Source: Oscillospiraceae bacterium (GTDB lineage: Bacteria > Bacillota > Clostridia > Oscillospirales > Ruminococcaceae). From it: DNA of 8,821 nt. The DNA lies in contig JAGBFZ010000353.1 in assembly GCA_018110855.1 (NCBI GenBank), positions 1 to 8,821 of the forward strand. The letters are read 5' to 3'. The position numbers and the translations under genes are program-made. This document shows positions 1 to 7,635 of this stretch, in pieces. Under the pieces are notes generated by a model, which saw nothing but the letters and a program-made list of their open reading frames with translations, was not told the origin of the DNA and did no database searches. The first letter of the stretch is position 1. Each line of letters opens with the position of its first letter.

Positions 1-339
1 GTCCTTTTCGATGTATGAATCGGTGGAGGGGATATATGCCTCAGGCTGATAATAATCATAATAGGAAACAAAATATTCAACTGCATTATGTGGGAAAAAC
101 TCCCTGAACTCGGAGCAGAGCTGCGCCGCAAGTATTTTATTATGGGCAAGGACAAGGGTGGGACGATTGAGCCTTGCAATAACGTTTGCCATGGTGAAGG
201 TCTTGCCCGAGCCTGTTACGCCAAGCAGGGTCTGATCTCTGTAGCCCTTTTCAATTCCCTCCACAAGCTTGTCAATTGCCTGCGGCTGATCTCCCGAGGG
301 CTTGTAGGGGGATACAAGTTCAAATTTGTCCTTAGTCAT
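1..339 (-). CDS. uvrB: UvrB, excinuclease ABC subunit B (N-terminal part, cut by window edge)
   Basis: UvrB is the DNA-damage-verifying helicase-like subunit of the UvrABC nucleotide excision repair complex. It is loaded by UvrA and recruits UvrC for incision. The 113 visible residues start [18 protein letters not shown], a typical UvrB N-terminus. They carry the Walker A motif GVTGSGKT at about residues 40-47, the conserved [14 protein letters not shown] stretch, and the beginning of the tyrosine-rich beta-hairpin ([17 protein letters not shown], about 88-104) that inserts between DNA strands. The ATG lies 2 bp after the stop codon of the upstream LysR gene. Its ribosome binding site (CGGAG, 9 nt before the ATG) lies inside the last codons of lysR, so the two genes are probably co-transcribed and translationally coupled. 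The remainder of the gene (several hundred codons in the family) lies beyond position 1. Confidence 0.97.
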   Translation of the reverse strand, partial: MTKDKFELVSPYKPSGDQPQAIDKLVEGIEKGYRDQTLLGVTGSGKTFTMANVIARLNRPTLVLAHNKILAAQLCSEFREFFPHNAVEYFVSYYDYYQPEAYIPSTDSYIEKD

Positions 340-341
340 AT

Positions 342-1223
342 TTATATTCTCCGTTCATTTATTGCATTTTTAAGGCAGCTTATAAATGCGGCTGCATACT
401 CATCGGGCTTGTATCCCGAATTATATATAAGATATTCCGAATATTTTCCCGCAGGCTCATATTCTCTCATGATAAGCCCGTATTTTTTCAAAGTATCATG
501 GGAAAGCTCGGGGGCTATCATATACCCTTCGGGGAGCTGTGAAAGCATTGAGAGAGGGTCGGAGCCGCTCAGCATGATCTTTCCTGCCCCGGACGAAATG
601 CCTTGAGGCTCGTTCGATGAGGTCAGTTCAATATATCCGCCGAGAGTCTCGGGGGTTATCTTATTCATCTCGGACAGCCTGCTTTTTTCGGGGATAATGA
701 GCTTGTATTCCCCTGTAAAAAGCAGCTCGGAGCGGAGCTTCATTTCTCTCATAAGCGTGCGGAAATAATCCTCCTCCGAATGAGGACAGCGGACTGCCGC
801 AATGCTGCATATCTCTTCGCAGACATTTGCCGCAGCTCGTGAAAGGGAGGCTGTGATACACTCGATATTTACCCTGTCACCTTGTGGAAGTAAGCGGACA
901 AATGCAGCTATGGCAAGAGCGGCATATTCCCCATCGGGAACAGATACCGAAAGGCTTCGGACGGTATTTTCCTGCTTGTAAAGAGCTTCCAGCTTGTCCA
1001 TTTCCTCCAGCACCGCTCTTGCACGGGAGAGAAATCTCGCCCCCTCGGGAGTGGGATAAACTCCCTTTGCGCTCCGTCTGAAAACGGTTATGCCTATCTC
1101 GTTTTCCACTTCCTTTATGGATTTGCTGAGATTGGGCTGACCCATGAAAAGATTCGCCGCCGCCTTTGTTACCGAGCCTGCCCGCTCCACCTCGGTTATG
1201 TTTTTCAAGTGCTGTAAGTTCAT
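342..1223 (-). CDS. LysR-type transcriptional regulator
   Basis: This is a 293-residue protein of normal LysR-family length. The N-terminal winged helix-turn-helix (about residues 1-60) has the hallmark pattern [46 protein letters not shown]....PTPEG, followed by a linker helix. From about residue 88 onwards lies a periplasmic-binding-protein-like effector domain, poorly conserved and without a recognisable ligand signature, so inducer and targets cannot be named. The start ATG gives the standard family N-terminus. An in-frame stop lies four codons upstream, which excludes a longer protein. A GGGAG sequence lies about 15 nt upstream, a rather long spacing for a ribosome binding site. The gene has its own promoter upstream and runs into uvrB with a 2-bp gap. 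LysR regulators often control a divergent neighbour, but here both neighbours face the same way, so the target is unclear. Confidence 0.93.
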   Translation of the reverse strand: MNLQHLKNITEVERAGSVTKAAANLFMGQPNLSKSIKEVENEIGITVFRRSAKGVYPTPEGARFLSRARAVLEEMDKLEALYKQENTVRSLSVSVPDGEYAALAIAAFVRLLPQGDRVNIECITASLSRAAANVCEEICSIAAVRCPHSEEDYFRTLMREMKLRSELLFTGEYKLIIPEKSRLSEMNKITPETLGGYIELTSSNEPQGISSGAGKIMLSGSDPLSMLSQLPEGYMIAPELSHDTLKKYGLIMREYEPAGKYSEYLIYNSGYKPDEYAAAFISCLKNAINERRI

Positions 1224-1273
1224 TTCGGTTATTCACATCTCCCGTCCAAGCCATGTAAAAAAGTATATATTAC

Positions 1274-1302
1274 ATTATACTCCTTTGTTCTGCTTTTGTC
1301 TA
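1274..1302 (-). promoter_or_regulatory. Probable sigma-A promoter of the LysR gene (and uvrB)
   Basis: On the minus strand the gap between ogt and the LysR gene contains TAGACA (1302-1297), a 17-bp spacer and a perfect TATAAT (1279-1274). This predicts a transcript starting near 1267, about 44 nt before the LysR start codon. It begins just after the ogt stop codon, so lysR-uvrB can be transcribed independently of ogt. I saw no strong terminator after ogt, so read-through is also possible. Confidence 0.65.
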
Positions 1303-1308
1303 TATTTT

Positions 1309-1782
1309 TTACGAATATTTCACCTTATTTTCAAGGCGGAGCAGATACGTCTTTTTATCAAGTCCACCCGCATAGCCTGTGAGTGAGCCGTCCGAACCGA
1401 TAACACGATGGCATGGGATAATTATGGCAATGGGATTTCGTCCCACTGCCCCGCCCACCGCCTGAGAGGACATTTTTTCTTTTCCCTGCTTTTTCGCTGC
1501 CTGCTTTGCAATATCTTTGTAGGATACGGTACTGCCGTATGGGATAGCTCTTAGCATTTCCCATATCATAAGCTGAAATGGCGTTCCCGAAAGCGAAACG
1601 GGCGGCGTGAATTCGGGGATATTTCCCGAAAAGTAGATATCAAGCCATTTTTCCGTCATTTCCGTTATATCGTTATCTGTATTTTCGCAGGAGATATCCG
1701 AAAACGAAAGGTCGGTGAGTGCGTTGTTATCAGCCGTAATTATCATTCTCCCGATGGGGGAAAAATACTCCTTCTGAACCAT
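1309..1782 (-). CDS. ogt: Methylated-DNA--protein-cysteine S-methyltransferase (Ogt/MGMT type)
   Basis: This is a suicide DNA repair enzyme that moves the alkyl group from O6-methylguanine (and O4-methylthymine) onto its own cysteine. The 157-residue protein has a short N-terminal domain (about 1-65) followed by the DNA-binding/active-site domain: TPFQLMIWEMLRAIPYGSTVSYKDIA, then SSQAVGGAVGRNP, then the active-site IPCHRVIG with the acceptor Cys124, and GYAGGLDKK..LL. Gln stands where human MGMT has the base-flipping Arg128 (RAVGGA); from memory this is common in Firmicute members. An in-frame TTG at 1800 would add six residues, but the ATG at 1782 has AAAAGGAG 7 nt upstream and matches the family N-terminus, so I chose it. 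A strong terminator of the preceding GH27 gene ends almost directly at this ribosome binding site, leaving no room for a promoter between them. The ogt promoter must lie inside the GH27 gene, or ogt depends on read-through. Confidence 0.95.
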   Translation of the reverse strand: MVQKEYFSPIGRMIITADNNALTDLSFSDISCENTDNDITEMTEKWLDIYFSGNIPEFTPPVSLSGTPFQLMIWEMLRAIPYGSTVSYKDIAKQAAKKQGKEKMSSQAVGGAVGRNPIAIIIPCHRVIGSDGSLTGYAGGLDKKTYLLRLENKVKYS

Positions 1783-1797
1783 AGCGATCTCCTTTTG

Positions 1798-1830
1798 CAA
1801 AAAGGACGCTGCGAAAAAGCCGCAGCGCCC
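1798..1830 (-). terminator. Rho-independent terminator after the GH27 gene
   Basis: On the minus strand, a 10-bp GC-rich stem (GGGCGCTGCG at 1830-1821 with CGCAGCGTCC at 1813-1804, one G-T pair, 7-nt loop) is followed by TTTTT. It starts 8 bp after the GH27 stop codon. It ends two bases before the ribosome binding site of ogt, so it could also attenuate ogt expression. Confidence 0.85.
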
Positions 1831-1837
1831 CGATATG

Positions 1838-3094
1838 TTATTTAAAATGATATGCCTTTGCTCCGTGAAAAGGCAAAGTTATTTCCGCTGTTTTGTCAAA
1901 TGTGCAGTCCTTGCCGCTCCACAGCTCTGTGCAGGAAAGACGGTCTCCCGCTTCAAGGTCGGAAAGGTCAATGGTTACGCTGCCATCGGTTTCTCCTGCG
2001 TTGAATACAGCAAAATATCCGCCGCCTTCGCTGTCTGCGGCAGTCCAGAGGATATACTCGTTTCCGTTCCGAGCACGTCTCCACACCTGATGGGAATGAC
2101 GGGCATTTTTGTGCATTTTAAGGATACCCTCGTTAGTGAGCAGGCTCATGGTAAACTCGTCAAAGCCTGTCATCTCACCGCCTATCATAAGAGGTGAACG
2201 GAATATGCTCCAGAGAGTGAGCATGGTTATCTGCTCGTTTTCGGTGAATTTGGTGCGGTTTGCTTTGTCATAGTCCTGCAGAATAGGACCTATGGGCAGC
2301 ATATCCGCATCGGGCCAGTGTCCCGCTCCCGAATGGGTGCACCACTTCTCCGCACGCTCGAACATTGCATAAAGCAGCTCCCATTTATCCCAGAAATCAT
2401 CGGTAATGCGCCACATATTGGAAACCTGCTTGTAAAGCTCCGCCTTTTCAAGAAGCGCAGGTCCGGGAGACAGACTCAGAAGCATTTCACGTCCGCAGCC
2501 GTAAAGAGCATCACTCAGCATTACAAGCTCCTTTTCCTCATGGGGCAGCTCTCTTGCAATATCGTCACACTTTATAAAGTCCACTCCCCATGACGCATAC
2601 AGCTCAAAAATGCTGTCATAGTAAGCCTTTGCGCCATCTTTATCGGGGTCAACGCCGTACATATCGGTGTTCCATGCGCATATGCTTGCGGTCTTTGCGA
2701 TATCACGGGCGGTCTTGTCCGTACCCTTTATCTTTGTGTTTCTGTGAACAGCCTGACGGGGTATTCCTCTCATGATATGTATGCCGAATTTAAGCCCGAG
2801 AGAGTGAACATATTCAGCCAAGGGCGCAAAGCCCTTTCCTCCCGCTGATGATGGGAAACGGTTCTCCGCAGGGATAAGGCGGGAATATTCGTCCATGCAA
2901 AGCTCGGTAAACGGGTCGTACTCGTGGCATTTTGCATTGGGTGCGCTCCACTGGATATCAACGACTATATATTCCCAGCCGTATTTCTTGAGATACTTTG
3001 CCATGAAATCGGCGTTCTGTCTTATGATATCCTCGGTTACGGCTGCACCGTAGCAGTCCCAGCTGTTCCAGCCCATAGGTGATGTTTTTATCAT
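1838..3094 (-). CDS. GH27-family glycosidase (alpha-galactosidase-like, possibly beta-L-arabinopyranosidase)
   Basis: This is a 418-residue glycoside hydrolase of family 27, a retaining enzyme that typically removes terminal alpha-galactose. The (beta/alpha)8 domain starts with MGWNSWDCYG (7-16). By alignment from memory with human alpha-galactosidase A, the nucleophile is Asp177 in FIKCDD, the acid/base is Asp233 in WRITDDFWDKW, and the GHWPDADMLPIG and RSPLMIGGEM blocks are present. A C-terminal beta domain starts at about residue 330. The usual IDDCW motif that binds galactose O4/O6 reads VDIQW (45-49), so the second Asp is Ile; this may shift specificity, and GH27 also contains beta-L-arabinopyranosidases. 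There is no signal peptide, so it acts inside the cell on imported oligosaccharides. An in-frame GTG at 3136 would add 14 residues but lies upstream of the predicted transcript start. The ATG at 3094 has AAAGGA about 10 nt before it. Confidence 0.9.
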   Translation of the reverse strand: MIKTSPMGWNSWDCYGAAVTEDIIRQNADFMAKYLKKYGWEYIVVDIQWSAPNAKCHEYDPFTELCMDEYSRLIPAENRFPSSAGGKGFAPLAEYVHSLGLKFGIHIMRGIPRQAVHRNTKIKGTDKTARDIAKTASICAWNTDMYGVDPDKDGAKAYYDSIFELYASWGVDFIKCDDIARELPHEEKELVMLSDALYGCGREMLLSLSPGPALLEKAELYKQVSNMWRITDDFWDKWELLYAMFERAEKWCTHSGAGHWPDADMLPIGPILQDYDKANRTKFTENEQITMLTLWSIFRSPLMIGGEMTGFDEFTMSLLTNEGILKMHKNARHSHQVWRRARNGNEYILWTAADSEGGGYFAVFNAGETDGSVTIDLSDLEAGDRLSCTELWSGKDCTFDKTAEITLPFHGAKAYHFK

Positions 3095-3127
3095 AATGGA
3101 TTTTTCCTTTCGTTTGAATTTGATATT

Positions 3128-3156
3128 ATTATACACTCAAAAATACATCCCGTCAT
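3128..3156 (-). promoter_or_regulatory. Probable promoter of the GH27 gene
   Basis: On the minus strand, ATGACG (4 of 6 matches to the -35 consensus) is followed after 17 bp by a perfect TATAAT (3133-3128). This predicts a transcript start near 3121 and a leader of about 27 nt before the ATG at 3094. The position argues against the upstream GTG start at 3136. I found no clear catabolite-repression (cre) site in this gap. Confidence 0.5.
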
Positions 3157-3183
3157 TAAAATGCAGATATTTTTATTGAGTAA

Positions 3184-4491
<1,308 letters not shown>

Positions 4492-4497
4492 TACAAA

Positions 4498-4534
4498 CTG
4501 CCCCGCCGTGAGTTTCGGCGGGGCAGAATTTGTT
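4498..4534. terminator. Shared bidirectional terminator between eno and the GH127 gene
   Basis: A perfect 11-bp stem, CTGCCCCGCCG (4498-4508) with CGGCGGGGCAG (4516-4526) and a 7-nt loop, fills the 48-bp gap between the two convergent genes. Its flanks are T-rich on both strands (AATTTGTT rightwards, TTTGTATT leftwards), so it can stop both transcripts, although neither T-tract is uninterrupted. Confidence 0.8.
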
Positions 4535-4539
4535 CATTA

Positions 4540-6441
4540 TCAGCGGATATCCATCCACACTCTCATCTGATTTTCTCCCCTGTTCCCCCACAGGCAGTAG
4601 GGTACGGCGCAAATATCGCATGGCGTTTTTTTCGGTGCTGACGAGGAATACAGTCCCTTCTGCGGCTCACGTCTGTATCCCTTTGCGGTGAGCCTTCGTG
4701 TGCCACCGAGCAGCTCTCCGTCATACTCTCCCACACGCACCTCTTCGGCAGGGTCAACAGACAGGGATATCACATCTCCCCCGTTATCCGCTCCCTCAAA
4801 GCAGTAAACGAGAGGTCCCCGACATAATGACGTCTTTCCCGAAAGGGCCGGTATTTTCTCCGATGGATACACAAATCTTGGTGTTCCGTCAAGGCTGAGC
4901 CGAACTGTGTCGCCGTCTGAAACGGGAATATACACATAGCCTTTATTTATTTCGGGAGATATTGCACTGCCGTTTTTATTTATGGTGTATTTTTCACTCC
5001 AATGAGGTATCCTGATACCGATAATGCCCTCACCCGAAACGATATATCTTATCTCGAAATCATAGGGATATCCTGTTTCGCAGCGCAGCTTCATGCCATT
5101 TGAAAATGTAACATCTCCCGAAACATAAAGATTGCAGAAAACGGTATTTCCCTTTTCGCCATAGGCATACTGCCCCAGCGAGGATATGAGCCTTGAAGCA
5201 TTGGGAGGACAGCAGGCGCAGGCATACCAGCCGGGACGGGTGGTGAGGGCATGGCGGTGAGTGGGTGCTTTTCCCGATATCCCCGGAAGTGATTCAAGGG
5301 GATTTACATAGAAAAACCGCTTGCCGTCAAGCTGTATTCCCGCAAGGACGGTGTTATAGAATGCCTGCTCCATAACATCTCCGTATTCCCCGTTCACCTC
5401 GTTTTCAAGCATTCGTGAGGCGAAAAACATAAGCCCGATGGCGGCGCAGGTCTCGGAATATGCGGTATCGGAGGGAAGATCGTAATCAACGCTGAACGCT
5501 TCTCCGTGAACGGTGGAGCCTATTCCGCCCGTTATGTACATTCTCTTATTGACAATGCTTTCCCAAAGACGGCGGCAGGCAGCGAAAAGCTCTCTGTCAT
5601 CCGTTTCAGAGGCAAGATCAGCCATTCCTGTGTAAAGATATACCGCTCTTACTGCGTGTCCTGTGGCGTCGGTCTGCTCCCTGACGGGCTTTCCGTTCTG
5701 CTGATAATCGTAATCAACGGGATTATTGCCCCACACGAACCAGTCACGCTTTTCTTTCTCCTTCTCGTAATATCCGGGGTCAACTCCCCGACAGTCAATA
5801 AAATGCTTCGCAAGCTCAAGGCAATGGGAATTACCTGCTGCACGGTACATTTTCAAAAGTGCAAGCTCAATTTCGGGATGCCCGGGATATCCCTCTGCGC
5901 CGTCCTCAATAAATCTGCGATAGATATGCTCCGCATTTTTCTCCATTACATCAAGGAGCTTTCTTTTGCCTGTGGATTCATAATATGCGCAGGCGGCTTC
6001 CATCATATGTCCTGCACAGTAAAGCTCATGGGCTTCAAGAAGATTCGTCCACCGCTTTTCCCTGTCGGATATGGTGAATCGGGTGTCGAGATAGCCGTCC
6101 TCGTCCTGTGCGGCGGCGATAAGGTCAATAAGCTCGTCTGTCTCCCTTTCAAGCTCGCTGTCGGGAACCGCTGCAAGGGAATATGCCGCTGCTTCTATCC
6201 ATTTTGCGGCGTCGCTGTCCTGAAAGACCATTCCGTAAAACGGCTCTGCCTTTTCTCCCCTGAGCGCCTTTCCTGCATTTATATAATTGGAAAAAACGCC
6301 GCTTCTTTCCGTATTATCCGCCTCGTCCCGCAGCACCCTGTACTGGTAGGGTATCATTTCTTTGCGGACAAGCTCCTGATATTTTCCCGCAAAGCCATCG
6401 GAACGGTATGCCTTGGGGGATATTCTCTCCATTGTTTTCAT
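4540..6441 (-). CDS. GH127 (DUF1680) beta-L-arabinofuranosidase
   Basis: This 633-residue protein belongs to the family of Bifidobacterium HypBA1, a retaining enzyme that uses a zinc-bound cysteine as nucleophile to remove terminal beta-L-arabinofuranose, as found on plant hydroxyproline-rich glycoproteins. The catalytic set is present with the same spacing as HypBA1: acid/base Glu314 (VHGEAFS; HypBA1 Glu322), zinc ligands Glu330 and Cys332 (AYSETCAAIG; Glu338, Cys340), and Cys410-Cys411 in CACCPPNASRL (nucleophile Cys417, ligand Cys418). An alpha/alpha-barrel (about 1-430) is followed by beta-sandwich domains. There is no signal peptide, so it is cytoplasmic. The start ATG has AAAAGGAG 9 nt upstream. 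It is divergent from an AraC-type regulator that probably controls it. Some family members act on other sugars, for example rhamnogalacturonan-II side chains, so the exact substrate is inferred. Confidence 0.93.
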   Translation of the reverse strand: MKTMERISPKAYRSDGFAGKYQELVRKEMIPYQYRVLRDEADNTERSGVFSNYINAGKALRGEKAEPFYGMVFQDSDAAKWIEAAAYSLAAVPDSELERETDELIDLIAAAQDEDGYLDTRFTISDREKRWTNLLEAHELYCAGHMMEAACAYYESTGKRKLLDVMEKNAEHIYRRFIEDGAEGYPGHPEIELALLKMYRAAGNSHCLELAKHFIDCRGVDPGYYEKEKEKRDWFVWGNNPVDYDYQQNGKPVREQTDATGHAVRAVYLYTGMADLASETDDRELFAACRRLWESIVNKRMYITGGIGSTVHGEAFSVDYDLPSDTAYSETCAAIGLMFFASRMLENEVNGEYGDVMEQAFYNTVLAGIQLDGKRFFYVNPLESLPGISGKAPTHRHALTTRPGWYACACCPPNASRLISSLGQYAYGEKGNTVFCNLYVSGDVTFSNGMKLRCETGYPYDFEIRYIVSGEGIIGIRIPHWSEKYTINKNGSAISPEINKGYVYIPVSDGDTVRLSLDGTPRFVYPSEKIPALSGKTSLCRGPLVYCFEGADNGGDVISLSVDPAEEVRVGEYDGELLGGTRRLTAKGYRREPQKGLYSSSAPKKTPCDICAVPYCLWGNRGENQMRVWMDIR

Positions 6442-6464
6442 ATATCACAGCTCCTTTTTTGGAC

Positions 6465-6493
6465 TTGACATCCTTATTTATATGTATTATAAT
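6465..6493 (+). promoter_or_regulatory. Consensus promoter of the AraC-type regulator gene
   Basis: TTGACA (6465-6470), a 17-bp spacer and TATAAT (6488-6493) form a full-consensus sigma-A promoter. It predicts a start near 6500 and a leader of about 48 nt. It overlaps completely with the oppositely oriented GH127 promoter. Confidence 0.85.
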
Positions 6494-6514
6494 CTTATTA
6501 AAAGCATATATAAA
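6486..6514 (-). promoter_or_regulatory. Probable promoter of the GH127 gene
   Basis: On the minus strand, TTTATA (6514-6509; 4 of 6 -35 matches), a 17-bp spacer and TATAAT (6491-6486) form a plausible promoter with a start near 6479. Its weaker -35 fits an activator-dependent gene. Its -10 box is the other half of the palindrome ATTATAAT (6486-6493) that also serves the regulator promoter. Confidence 0.6.
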
Positions 6515-6533
6515 TAGATTATAGTCTTGTTTA
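6486..6533 (+). repeat. Direct repeat in the divergent control region (candidate AraC-type operator)
   Basis: ATTATAATCTTATTAA (6486-6501) recurs as ATTATAGTCTTGTTTA (6518-6533), 13 of 16 identical, in the same orientation and offset by 32 bp, about three helical turns. The right copy lies directly upstream of the GH127 -35 box, and the left copy covers both -10 boxes. AraC-family dimers bind direct repeats, so this is a reasonable operator for activating GH127 and autoregulation. The region is very AT-rich, so chance similarity is possible. Confidence 0.45.
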
Positions 6534-6547
6534 TATGGAGGATAATC

Positions 6548-7393
6548 TTGAACGAAATTATTTTTAACAATGCTTCCATGCCCGTTGTGAGCGGCTGCGG
6601 TCTGCTTGCGGCTTCCGAACCCTTTTTTCATACAGACAGAACTGCGGATTTTCATGTGATGATATACGTTCTTGAGGGGACTATCTTCGTCACGGAAGAG
6701 GATATGGACTTTGAAGTGAACAGGGGCGGTCTGCTGTTTCTGAAAAGGGGGATAAGGCATTTCGGAAAACGGGAGATACCGAGAGGAACAAGATGGTTTT
6801 ACGCTCATTTTTATTATGACGAGGAGCCTGTTCCCGAGGATTTTTTTGCTTCTGACAAGCAAATTTTGCCGTACAGTCCCACAAGATATTCCGCTGTGCT
6901 GCCCAAAGATCTTACGGGACTTCGGGGCAGCGAGACTGAAAAAAGGATACTTGAGCTGTGGGAACAATGCTCCTCAGATGATATATCAAAGGGGTGGTAT
7001 GTTAATCTGCGGCTTGCAGAGCTGCTTGGCTTCATTGCGCTGAGGGAATGGGAAAAGCCTGCTCCCAAAAGGCTTTCGGACAGGATAGAGGAATATCTCG
7101 CAAGTCATATATCCGAGCCTTTTTCCGCAAAGGAAGCAGAGCGTGAATTTTATCTGAGCTACAAGCGGCTGGCGGCGGTTTTCAAGGAGGAAAAGGGCAT
7201 TTCGATGCAGCAGCGCCACGACCGCATGAGAATGGACGAGGCTTGCCGTCTGCTGAGATCAACGCTTATTCCTGTTAGCGATGTGGCTGCGGCGGTGGGA
7301 TTTTCCGACCCGCTTTATTTCAGCAGGCGTTTTCGGGAGATAATAGGCTCAAGTCCTACGGAATTTCGGAGATCTGCGGCGGAGATGTACTGA
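6548..7393 (+). CDS. AraC-family transcriptional regulator
   Basis: This is a 281-residue regulator. The N-terminal cupin-like sensor domain (about 1-100; FHVMIYVLEGTIFV, GGLLFLKRGIRHFG) probably binds a sugar. The C-terminal double helix-turn-helix domain (about 177-275) has a divergent first motif (FSAKEAEREFYLSYKRLAAVFKEE) and a well-conserved second one (IPVSDVAAAVGFSDPLYFSRRFREIIGSSPTEFR). The start is TTG at 6548 with GGAGG six bases before it. An earlier in-frame TTG at 6527 lacks such a site and would add seven residues, including codons made from the ribosome binding site itself. It is transcribed divergently from GH127 through overlapping promoters, so it most likely activates GH127 in response to arabinose-containing oligosaccharides. 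That ligand is inferred from the neighbour only. Confidence 0.92.
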   Translation: MNEIIFNNASMPVVSGCGLLAASEPFFHTDRTADFHVMIYVLEGTIFVTEEDMDFEVNRGGLLFLKRGIRHFGKREIPRGTRWFYAHFYYDEEPVPEDFFASDKQILPYSPTRYSAVLPKDLTGLRGSETEKRILELWEQCSSDDISKGWYVNLRLAELLGFIALREWEKPAPKRLSDRIEEYLASHISEPFSAKEAEREFYLSYKRLAAVFKEEKGISMQQRHDRMRMDEACRLLRSTLIPVSDVAAAVGFSDPLYFSRRFREIIGSSPTEFRRSAAEMY

Positions 7394-7420
7394 TCATGAT
7401 GTTATATGGCATAAAAATTT

Positions 7421-7451
7421 CTATTATGTGTAATAGATTTTAAAGTTTTTT
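7421..7451 (+). terminator. Weak AT-rich terminator candidate after the AraC-type gene
   Basis: A perfect 6-bp hairpin, CTATTA (7421-7426) with TAATAG (7431-7436) and loop TGTG, is followed by ATTTTAAAG and a run of six T. The stem is almost all A-T, so termination is uncertain. The rest of the 242-bp gap up to 7635 is AT-rich and holds nothing else I recognise before the promoter at 7548. Confidence 0.4.
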
Positions 7452-7547
7452 CTCCATTTTTAATGTCAATATGCACAAAGAAAATGTATAAATAATAACT
7501 TTTATAACAAAAATTTTCCATAAGTTAAAAATTTATTAAAAAGCCCC

Positions 7548-7576
7548 TTGACAAACAGGAAATAATAGGTTAAAAT
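7548..7576 (+). promoter_or_regulatory. Strong promoter of the sigma factor gene
   Basis: TTGACA (7548-7553), a 17-bp spacer and TAAAAT (7571-7576, 5 of 6) predict transcription from about 7583 with a leader of about 53 nt. The sigma factor therefore appears to be expressed by the housekeeping polymerase. Confidence 0.75.
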
Positions 7577-7635
7577 ACGTTATAAGCAATTGAGTATCCT
7601 TTTGCTGTTATGTGTTTTTTCACGGAGGCAATGCT

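Noticed and set aside
88..606. A 172-codon open frame on the + strand
   Set aside because: It runs antisense across the uvrB start and the LysR C-terminus, both of which are clear genes.
1305..1325. Hairpin after ogt (ATATT/AATAT) as terminator
   Set aside because: It is a five-pair all A-T stem without a proper T-run, too weak to support a call.
1838..3136. Longer GH27 start at GTG 3136
   Set aside because: The codon overlaps the end of the -10 spacer of the predicted promoter, upstream of the transcript start, while ATG 3094 has a ribosome binding site and the family-typical N-terminus.
5506..6468. A 320-codon open frame on the + strand
   Set aside because: It lies entirely antisense to GH127, whose zinc-cysteine motifs are intact, and its translation has no recognisable domain. 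It is a shadow of the real gene.
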